23,004 nucleotides of DNA from positions 1 through 23,004 of the IMG/VR virus record IMGVR_UViG_3300022602_000449. One strand, given 5' to 3'. Every line of letters begins with the position of its first letter. The first letter of the stretch is position 1. Shown piece by piece: positions 12,844 through 18,995 of this stretch. This DNA is from a virus. Below the pieces are notes generated by a model that had not been told where the DNA came from, did not search any database, and saw nothing but the letters and a program-made list of their open reading frames with translations. Position numbers and translations under genes: made by a program.

Positions 12844-13213
12844 TTTTCTTACGCATCTTTCCGCTGTTTTGTGGCACTGGACTTACTTGATTTACATAAC
12901 TTGGTTCATCACTGCCTTCTGGTGTTAAACGAACACGTGGTGTTCCAAAATATTTTGCAGTTTTTTGTAAAATTTCTTCTTCTGCTGGTGTATAACTGAT
13001 AGTTACCATTTTAAGACCAGTTGGACCTTCTTTTGGCATGTCAACATCAGGCATACCAGCAAGCGCAACACCAAAACGATATGCTTTATAACCACTGCTG
13101 TTATCTAATTCAGGATAAAGAAATGCGTTTGGAATAGTAGTTAAAGCCTGTTGACTCATTCCCTTAGCACCAGCATAATCTGCTGCTTCGCTTACAAATT
13201 CACTTGCTCTCAT
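12836..13213 (-). CDS. Putative internal head protein paralogue B
   Basis: A 125-aa product with AAGGAAGAAG just before its ATG, which overlaps the previous stop as ATGA. The N-terminus MRASEFVSE|A has the clearest T4-like targeting and cleavage pattern of the three paralogues. The core has GYKAYRFGVALAGMPD (41-56) and ISYTPAEEEIL (72-82). The end has YVNQVSPVPQNSG (106-118) and the basic tail KMRKKNG. The core motifs recur in paralogue C, so B and C are clearly related and A more distantly. Likely a late protein that enters the prohead; the biochemical role is unknown. Confidence 0.82.
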   Translation of the reverse strand: MRASEFVSEAADYAGAKGMSQQALTTIPNAFLYPELDNSSGYKAYRFGVALAGMPDVDMPKEGPTGLKMVTISYTPAEEEILQKTAKYFGTPRVRLTPEGSDEPSYVNQVSPVPQNSGKMRKKNG

Positions 13214-13563
13214 TTCTTCTTCCTTGCACCGCTATTAAATGCTACGGGACTTTTTGTATTATTAGAAGATGGTTCTTTTCCATTTTCTTTTGTAATCCAA
13301 CTTGCCTTCTTGCCCATATCTTTAACAGTGTCACTTAACATATCTTCTTCTGCTTGTGTATACGCTGTCATAACAGGATGATCGCGGAAATGTTCATGAT
13401 CATGAGCAGCATTTGTTTGTGGATATCCAGCAACCTTAATCATAAAACGATAATAATCATAGCCAGGGTCCATATCATGCACGACCATGCTTGGTTGCAT
13501 AGTGCTACTATGTTCTGGATTTGCTTTACCTTTGGCTTCTGATACTATCTCATAGGCTCGCAT
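13210..13563 (-). CDS. Putative internal head protein paralogue C
   Basis: A 117-aa product with AAGAGG upstream of its ATG. It begins MRAYEIVSE|A, continues with GYDYYRFMIKVAGYPQ (34-49) and AYTQAEEDML (67-76), and ends NNTKSPVAFNSGARKKK (101-117). These segments line up in the same order as in paralogue B. A His-rich stretch (AAHDHEHFRDH, 52-62) is particular to this copy. It stops in an ATGA overlap with paralogue B. It was presumably made by tandem duplication within the gp16-gp17 interval. Confidence 0.82.
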   Translation of the reverse strand: MRAYEIVSEAKGKANPEHSSTMQPSMVVHDMDPGYDYYRFMIKVAGYPQTNAAHDHEHFRDHPVMTAYTQAEEDMLSDTVKDMGKKASWITKENGKEPSSNNTKSPVAFNSGARKKK

Positions 13564-13567
13564 TTGC

Positions 13568-14164
13568 TTAGCCTCTTGTTTTTACAGGAAGACTCCAGTA
13601 TTGTGCAGTATCGGTTTTAACACTACAATCTACTGATTCAAGAAATAATTTATTACGGTTTGAATCTGCTTTCTTAAACACACATTCAAATGTAACTCGT
13701 GCTTCGGTTGCACTTGGGTTACGAGCAATCACAGTTACTTCACTTTCTGGAAGTTGATCTGTTTCAATAAGGCTTGCGCTAGCATGACGCAATTTATAAC
13801 CTTGTTCTTTCATTGTTTCGCTAATTTTATTTGCTGGCGCAATGTTACGGACAAAATCTGGAGTAATACCAGCAGCTTCCATTGGAGGCTGATGTAAGAA
13901 CTTCTTTTGAATTTTTTGACCTTCACGCTCAAATGTCAAAACAAATTCTGCCATTTGTTGTGCAGCACCTTCACTAAGAAGACGATTGCGATCAAGCATA
14001 TTCCACGCTGGATTATCTAACGCAACAGTAACACTCTTTTCAGTATGCTCAACAACAGTTGCTTGCACACTCTTTAAGTTGTCAATTTCAATATTAATAA
14101 TATCACCTGTTACTGGTGCATTATTTGCTCTTTCTGTTTTTGCAAGATAATCGCTGAAATTCAT
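13568..14164 (-). CDS. Unknown 198-aa protein in the gp16-gp17 interval
   Basis: I place the start at the ATG 14162-14164, with AAGGA 6 bases upstream; a TTG two codons earlier is possible but falls in the ribosome spacing. The protein opens MNFSDYLAKTE, a helical start similar in style to the targeting peptides of the neighbours. It continues with a beta-rich domain (GDIINIEIDNLKSVQATVVE) and a second one (VTVIARNPSATEARVTFECV). It ends YWSLPVKTRG, a short version of the PV-plus-basic tail seen in the next genes. No known family recognised; a virion or prohead component is likely from context. Confidence 0.78.
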   Translation of the reverse strand: MNFSDYLAKTERANNAPVTGDIINIEIDNLKSVQATVVEHTEKSVTVALDNPAWNMLDRNRLLSEGAAQQMAEFVLTFEREGQKIQKKFLHQPPMEAAGITPDFVRNIAPANKISETMKEQGYKLRHASASLIETDQLPESEVTVIARNPSATEARVTFECVFKKADSNRNKLFLESVDCSVKTDTAQYWSLPVKTRG

Positions 14165-14173
14165 AATCAATCC

Positions 14174-14899
14174 TTAGTCAAAACTTACTGCTACATGTGT
14201 TGGGTTATCACCGCCAGCAACTTTTGGTGCTGTTAGTTTTGGTCTGGCAAGATCATTTCCACTTGGAACTGCGGCGCGAGGGCTTTTGTAAATTTCATGT
14301 GGACTGTTGTTATAAGGACGCTCGTTCGTATCACCGCCCGCTGGTGCATCATCCATAGTAACTTCCATATCTGGACCACCACCGATATTTGGCAGATTTG
14401 CACCTACGCTTGGAAATGTTGATGGTTCACTTGGAGTCATTGCATGGTCGTGTGGAATTTCTGCTGTTGGTGCAGCAAATTTTGCTTCAATATCACCAAG
14501 TAATTCCATATCGTCATCACCAGGCGCAGCAGCCATGTCAGGAGCATTAACGCCACCAACCATGCCAGCAAGCTTTAAAATCTGTGCTAGAACTGCATCA
14601 TCACCACTAGTCTTGATTTCAATGCCTTCTTTAACAGGATTGCCCATCTTAGTAGCATTATCAATTGCGCTTGCAATCTCAGGGCTACGATCACTAATTT
14701 CTCTTAGCTTTGCAAGAACATCAACCATGTAAGAACCATTGCTAGTATCTGGCATAGCAGTTGATTTTGTTTCTGCTACCTTTTGCACTGGTGCTTCGGT
14801 AGCATTTAGCTTAGTAACGCTGCTAATGGCACGACCTAGTTCTTCTGGGCTGCGTCCTTGAATTTCTTGTAGTTTCTTAATTACATCAATCATTTGCAT
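14174..14899 (-). CDS. Unknown 241-aa protein with an N-terminal duplicated segment
   Basis: Starts at ATG 14897-14899 with AGGAAG upstream and ends 9 bases before the next gene. Residues 3-31 and 58-85 are a repeat: MIDVIKKLQEIQGRSPEEL and MVDVLAKLREISDRSPEIA. Each is a helix, then RSPE, then a second helix. A third, weaker helical unit with LAQILKLAGMVGG (104-116) follows. The second half is acidic and rich in Pro, Gly and Asp (low complexity), ending in a conserved-looking stretch around DARAs such as KSPRAAVPSGNDLARPKL. Possibly a scaffold or adaptor with repeated binding helices; no family recognised. Confidence 0.78.
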   Translation of the reverse strand: MQMIDVIKKLQEIQGRSPEELGRAISSVTKLNATEAPVQKVAETKSTAMPDTSNGSYMVDVLAKLREISDRSPEIASAIDNATKMGNPVKEGIEIKTSGDDAVLAQILKLAGMVGGVNAPDMAAAPGDDDMELLGDIEAKFAAPTAEIPHDHAMTPSEPSTFPSVGANLPNIGGGPDMEVTMDDAPAGGDTNERPYNNSPHEIYKSPRAAVPSGNDLARPKLTAPKVAGGDNPTHVAVSFD

Positions 14900-14901
14900 G
14901 G

Positions 14902-15468
14902 TTATCTTCCTGTTCTTCCACGTTCTGGGAGTTTGTTACGGTGTGTTCCAACAGGACTCTTATCGCCTTGTGGAAGTTCATTTGTAGTATGACCCTTAAC
15001 TGGCTTTACTGCAAATGGATGTTCAATTGTTTTTACTTTGAGAGCATTAGCAAGGTCTGCAAGTAATTGAGGTGCTTTTTGTTCAGGATATGGAGTATCT
15101 AGAATTGTCTTGCCTTCATTTTCTGGAAGAATTGGTGCTGCCAAAATTTCCTGATTAGGTGTGATTACCATAATATGACTGAATGGGATATTTGTTGCTT
15201 CATGAATTGCAGCCTGCATTTCTGCTGGTGTGCAAGGATAATTTACAACCATATCAATGATATAAAGTTCTGTTGCTTTAAGATGACCAAAACCTGTATG
15301 ATCTTCACTTACTGGCAAACTCTTTGGTTCACTGATTGCTTCAAGATTCCATCGTGCTAAAACTTTTTGAAGTTTTTCCATAGATTCTTTTGTAACTTCC
15401 GTAGCAATTTTTGCACGGAAGCCATATTTCTTTTCGTTATCTGTCAAATACTGAACATAGCTTTTCAT
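14902..15468 (-). CDS. Unknown 188-aa protein after gp16
   Basis: The ATG is preceded by AAAAGG at a normal distance. Residues 1-110 look like a folded alpha/beta domain (ELYIIDMVVNYPCTPAEMQ, then HIMVITPNQEILAAPI). About 80 residues that are largely unstructured follow, ending GDKSPVGTHRNKLPERGR plus a few residues. The SPV with a basic tail is the same kind of ending as in the three paralogues downstream. It is the first of the seven genes that separate the two terminase subunits. No known family recognised. Confidence 0.78.
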   Translation of the reverse strand: MKSYVQYLTDNEKKYGFRAKIATEVTKESMEKLQKVLARWNLEAISEPKSLPVSEDHTGFGHLKATELYIIDMVVNYPCTPAEMQAAIHEATNIPFSHIMVITPNQEILAAPILPENEGKTILDTPYPEQKAPQLLADLANALKVKTIEHPFAVKPVKGHTTNELPQGDKSPVGTHRNKLPERGRTGR

Positions 15469-15489
15469 TGCTGAATACCTTTTAGATAT

Positions 15490-15912
15490 TTATTGTTTTC
15501 TAATTGTTTTTAATAGTTCGTTACGATCAAAAACATGAGCGGTTACTGTTTCAGTTTCTTCGCCCTTGTCTTTATTCATATCATGTTGAAGTTTCTGCGC
15601 TCTCATTGCAAGTTCGGTTTGTTTGAGTTTCTTTTGAACCTTACCTAGTTTTGCAGTAACCGCTGTTGCCAACATTTTTGCACTTGCTTCAAAGATAGGT
15701 GCTGAAAATCTAGCCTCAACATTCATGCCAAGACTTTGTAAATTTTCAAAACTTTCTACTGCTTTGTCCACCAATTCATCAAGTTCTTTATCCATAGCAT
15801 CTTCTGGTGCTTCGGGCAAGCTTGCTTCAAGTTGATTGGCAGTATCAAGTGCCTCAGTCATTTCCTTGCTAGCAGATGGCAAATCAAATAATTCTTCTAA
15901 TTTTTGTGTCAT
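15490..15912 (-). CDS. 16: gp16-like small terminase subunit
   Basis: The small terminase recognises phage DNA and stimulates the gp17 ATPase. The 140-aa product fits in size (T4 gp16 has 164 aa) and layout. It has an acidic N-terminal part and a central coiled-coil pair for ring assembly (about residues 70-110, AKMLATAVTAKLGKVQKKL). A short C-terminal strand segment, TAHVFDRNELLKTI, resembles the conserved end of T4-like gp16. It follows gp4. Similarity is moderate and largely pattern-based; a scaffold-like coiled-coil protein is the alternative. The ATG has a poor ribosome site. Confidence 0.6.
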   Translation of the reverse strand: MTQKLEELFDLPSASKEMTEALDTANQLEASLPEAPEDAMDKELDELVDKAVESFENLQSLGMNVEARFSAPIFEASAKMLATAVTAKLGKVQKKLKQTELAMRAQKLQHDMNKDKGEETETVTAHVFDRNELLKTIRKQ

Positions 15913-15920
15913 ATATTAAT

Positions 15921-16367
15921 TTATCTTTTTCGCTTCTTGGTGTTTGAGAACATATCATGTTCTGTAATGACACGAAAATTTATGCCATTGCGTTTACAAA
16001 ATTCCCTAGCTGCTTCCCATTTAGCTTGATTTACAGCAGCTTGGATTTGATTCTTAACGCTACGTCCAGCAGCTTCTAAGGTAGTTTCTTTATGTGGTTT
16101 AATTTCTACCAACTCGCCTTTGCGATTTCCATTAGCATCTTCATAAATTATAAAAAAATCTGGAACATAACTTTTTACTTTTTTAGCCACTGGATTTTGA
16201 TATTTTATACTGATACTTTCACTTGCCCATTGTTTTACAGATGGATGATCGTCTAGGAAATTCATAAATTTTAATTCCCAACTACTGCGATATCTTATAC
16301 TGCCACGACCAATATATTTGTTTGGATTTTTAGGGGTGAATATTCCCTGACTGTATTTTAAACTCAT
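15921..16367 (-). CDS. 4: Head completion protein gp4 (gp50), nuclease-like
   Basis: In T4 this protein finishes the filled head before tail joining. The 148-aa length is close to T4 gp4 (150 aa). The N-terminus (GIFTPKNPNKYIG, RSSWELKFMNFLDD) is typical of the family. A PD-(D/E)xK nuclease pattern is visible: E31 in the first helix, D70 in YVPDFFI and E88-x-K90 in VEIKPHK, as in TnsA-like folds. The basic end KKRKR may bind DNA. Its ATG overlaps the stop of the 118-aa gene as ATGA, and the gp16-like gene follows after 8 bases. Confidence 0.85.
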   Translation of the reverse strand: MSLKYSQGIFTPKNPNKYIGRGSIRYRSSWELKFMNFLDDHPSVKQWASESISIKYQNPVAKKVKSYVPDFFIIYEDANGNRKGELVEIKPHKETTLEAAGRSVKNQIQAAVNQAKWEAAREFCKRNGINFRVITEHDMFSNTKKRKR

Positions 16368-16720
16368 GCAATAATATTTCTAGCAACATTTGGCGTTGTT
16401 GAGTTATTCTTTTTATAGCCAATTTTGCTAGTAGAACCTTTAACACTATTGAAAAAACTAACTAGTAATGATTTAGTATTATTACTTTGTGGATTAGCTT
16501 GGAATTGTTGTATAAGGTCTAATGGACTAAGATTATTATTAGTTGTCAGTGTAATAACAGCTTGCGCCATAGCAGACGCTGCATTGCTACTATTAGTAAG
16601 TGTTAAAAAATATCCATAAACTTGTTGCCAAACAGCATCACTAACCTGAATAGGTTGACTAAAATAGCCGTTAAAAAATACTTGTGTATCTGTTACTTGA
16701 TTATTTGGAACATTTGCCAT
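16364..16720 (-). CDS. Conserved 118-aa protein, likely virion component
   Basis: Lies between the second tube-like protein and gp4. The product is neutral and rich in Asn, Gln and Ser. A helical core (DAVWQQVYGYFLTLTNSSNA, about 28-47) is followed by SPLDLIQQFQ and the ending KIGYKKNNSTTPNVARNII. That ending resembles a family I remember from marine T4-like phages at the same map position (KTSxLGF...RNIL). The start ATG has little ribosome site and sits just past the preceding stop, so coupling is likely. Exact role unknown; a neck or tail completion part is plausible. Confidence 0.72.
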   Translation of the reverse strand: MANVPNNQVTDTQVFFNGYFSQPIQVSDAVWQQVYGYFLTLTNSSNAASAMAQAVITLTTNNNLSPLDLIQQFQANPQSNNTKSLLVSFFNSVKGSTSKIGYKKNNSTTPNVARNIIA

Positions 16721-16728
16721 ATCAGTAT

Positions 16729-18249
16729 TTACTTGTTGGCGCTATATGAAATATAACTTTGTGCAATAGGAACAAGATTAGTTCCACTTGGAATATTTAA
16801 ACCAGCAAAATGTGATTCGGCAATAGAAATATCGCTTTGACTATATCCCTGAGATGCCAATGTTGCTTGCCAGCTATTACTATCATATGTTGGACTTGGT
16901 GGACTTGCTGGATCAGAAAAATTAATGTCACTTGGAACACTAGTTGGTTGCCCATAATTTACTGTTCCGATATTACTCATGCTACTAGGATTGTCAATAT
17001 ATTGCTGAGCAATAAGTGTTTGTGCACTAGTAGTACTTGAAAAACCACCATAGCTTGAAAGTGTTGATTGCGGCACTGAGTTAACAAAACCTGTTGCACT
17101 GTTAATTTGATCTGCGCTATATCCTTGTTGCCATAGCGTTTGTTGCCAGCTACTAGCAGTATAAGGACTCACAACAATATTATTATCAGATGTGCTATCA
17201 GGATTTGTAGTATCATTAAGATAAGAAGGTCTTGACGGAGGCGCTGTAACAGCCGTTGCAATAGTTGGTAAATTTGTATCAGCAACTGGAAATGAAGTAT
17301 CCGAAGTAACTTGATTAGAATTATTGTTATAAACAATGTTATTAATTTCTTGCGGACTTAATCCTTGATTTGAAGATGGGTTATATTGGTTTCCCTGATC
17401 TAAAAATCCATAAGACCCTTGTTGACCATTTGAACTATAACGATTAGTAAAACTATTTCCCTGTTGTTCAAATTGTCCAGTAATAGGATTAATATATCCT
17501 CCTTGACCAACAAACTGACCACTCAGTGGACTTGGATTTGTATCATATGTTGCAGACTCATTAAATCCTGGTATACCGTTAACAAAACCACTTTCATAAA
17601 CAACTGCATTATAGCGAATTTGCATAGTTGCTTCCATGACGCCTTGCGCATCACTATATTCATGAGTATCATGAGTAAAAGCAGTAATAACTGGATTCAT
17701 TAATGTAATTTTATTTGCTTCACCGCCATACATGCTATAAATTTCAATAGCCGCAAAAAATGGAGCGATAGAACCATTATCTAAGCCCCATGAACTGACA
17801 TGGTTGCCTATGGTGTATCTATCATCATTATTATAAACATCTTGTGGATATAATCCATCTGCATAATAATAGGTATAATAATCTTGCCATAGTTCACGCA
17901 AACCATTGTTATTATCATCATGAAACTTGATAGTGATTGGTTCATATTTTATACGATCTTGAACATATACATGGCGATTGTATTGGTTAAGGTCTTTTAC
18001 ATCTATTGTAAATTTTGGCAAATCAATGCTCTTAACAAGAACACCAATTTCATTTGAACTGATGCTGTTAAAACCTTTTGTATTGATATTATTTTTTACA
18101 AAATTTACATAATAAAGAAATTTGTATTTTGGGCTGCGAGCAAAACCACTTGTTCTAAAAACTTGCGAGGCGTGTGCATAATCATGCACACCGCCTTTAT
18201 TAAACAAATTACTTGCTAAGCTGTTAAGAAAACCCCAAGAACTGGACAT
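16729..18249 (-). CDS. gp19-like tail protein with repeat-rich C-terminal extension
   Basis: A 506-aa protein directly after the tail tube gene, with AAGGAA upstream of its ATG. Residues about 30-222 resemble a tube-type domain: YKFLYYVNFV, SIDLPKFTIDVKDLNQYN, ITLMNPVITAF and MQIRYNAVVYE, the last like TIRYDN in gp19. Residues 230-506 are low complexity (Asn, Gln, Ser, Gly, Pro). They include two copies of a helical module, 367-417 and 459-500, sharing SWQxTLxxQGYSxxxI and IAQxYI. It may cap or join the tube, or be a baseplate or neck protein. The extension looks like a surface or binding element. Function inferred from the domain only. Confidence 0.75.
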   Translation of the reverse strand: MSSSWGFLNSLASNLFNKGGVHDYAHASQVFRTSGFARSPKYKFLYYVNFVKNNINTKGFNSISSNEIGVLVKSIDLPKFTIDVKDLNQYNRHVYVQDRIKYEPITIKFHDDNNNGLRELWQDYYTYYYADGLYPQDVYNNDDRYTIGNHVSSWGLDNGSIAPFFAAIEIYSMYGGEANKITLMNPVITAFTHDTHEYSDAQGVMEATMQIRYNAVVYESGFVNGIPGFNESATYDTNPSPLSGQFVGQGGYINPITGQFEQQGNSFTNRYSSNGQQGSYGFLDQGNQYNPSSNQGLSPQEINNIVYNNNSNQVTSDTSFPVADTNLPTIATAVTAPPSRPSYLNDTTNPDSTSDNNIVVSPYTASSWQQTLWQQGYSADQINSATGFVNSVPQSTLSSYGGFSSTTSAQTLIAQQYIDNPSSMSNIGTVNYGQPTSVPSDINFSDPASPPSPTYDSNSWQATLASQGYSQSDISIAESHFAGLNIPSGTNLVPIAQSYISYSANK

Positions 18250-18261
18250 AGTTTAAATTCC

Positions 18262-18885
18262 TTAGCCAGTTACAGAGGCTCCGAATGTTCTTGTTACAGT
18301 CTTACCAACGCCACTAGTAGTTGGAATTTGAAGAGCATTGTCATAACGAATAGTTAATGAAATAGTAGCTGGATCGTTGCTGCTATAATCAAAATTGTTA
18401 TAGTTTACTTCTTGTAGGAAGCAACCATATAGCTGCCAAGTTTCAAGTGTGTTTGGACCATTAGCGCCATTGCCGCCGTCAAGTGCTTCAAATTGTGTAA
18501 CGAACTTATAATCAATGCCGCTAACTGCGCTTGCTTGTTCAGCGAAGTCAAATTGCTTTTGAATTTGTTCACCAACAAGAAGACGAACGCTTCCTTGTGC
18601 ATCATCACGAAGTTCACAAGTAACTGTCTGCCACTCAGGTTTACCCTGCAAGTACATTCTGCTGTTATAAATTGGAATTTCAATCTGGTTAAAGTTTACG
18701 TTAGGACGAGTAAAAGTCATAACTTGCTTTGTAAGTTCTGTGGTCGGATTGGTAACCCCGAAATTCAAGAATGTAACTCTAAAGCGGTATTTTAGCAAAG
18801 GCATTAATAAGCCTTGATTGCCTGCACTTTGGTCACTATTACTAGCAACAGGAACCGTCATGTTGAGTAATGATGCAACTGCCAT
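18262..18885 (-). CDS. 19: Tail tube protein gp19
   Basis: Forms the inner tube of the contractile tail, through which DNA passes. The 207-aa product is slightly longer than T4 gp19 (163 aa) and has the expected beta-rich layout: LLKYRFRVTFLNFG near the start, FNQIEIPIYNSRMYLQG in the middle, and ISLTIRYDNALQ near the end. It is preceded by an AGGAG ribosome site and an exact late octamer 20 bases before the ATG. The strong terminator of the sheath gene lies upstream, so it begins its own transcription unit, which probably continues through the tube-like gene, gp4 and gp16. Confidence 0.88.
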   Translation of the reverse strand: MAVASLLNMTVPVASNSDQSAGNQGLLMPLLKYRFRVTFLNFGVTNPTTELTKQVMTFTRPNVNFNQIEIPIYNSRMYLQGKPEWQTVTCELRDDAQGSVRLLVGEQIQKQFDFAEQASAVSGIDYKFVTQFEALDGGNGANGPNTLETWQLYGCFLQEVNYNNFDYSSNDPATISLTIRYDNALQIPTTSGVGKTVTRTFGASVTG

Positions 18886-18904
18886 CTGTATCTCCTATTA
18901 AAAG

Positions 18905-18912
18905 TATTTATA
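18905..18912 (-). promoter_or_regulatory. T4-type late promoter of gp19
   Basis: An exact TATAAATA on the minus strand, 20 bases before the gp19 ATG. A start about 6 bases downstream leaves a short leader with AGGAG. It lies between the sheath terminator and gp19, where a new promoter is needed. Confidence 0.75.
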
Positions 18913-18941
18913 ACAATTCAAATAGTTTTTAAGGGGGGTAT

Positions 18942-18973
18942 AAAACAAAAAAGCCGCCCGTGAAGGCGGCTTT
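18942..18973 (-). terminator. Strong intrinsic terminator after gp18
   Basis: A 9-bp stem AAAGCCGCC / GGCGGCTTT with a 6-base loop. On the minus strand it is followed by TTTTTTGTTTTA, a classic rho-independent terminator. It stands about 22 bases past the sheath stop and before the gp19 promoter. It would keep sheath and tube expression separate, which suits their different copy-number control. Confidence 0.93.
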
Positions 18974-18995
18974 CTTATTATTGTGTTATTTTTTA

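Noticed and set aside
15486-15493. AATAAATA upstream of the 188-aa gene
   Set aside because: It overlaps the end of the gp16-like gene and leaves almost no room for a transcript start before the ribosome site. First base is not consensus.
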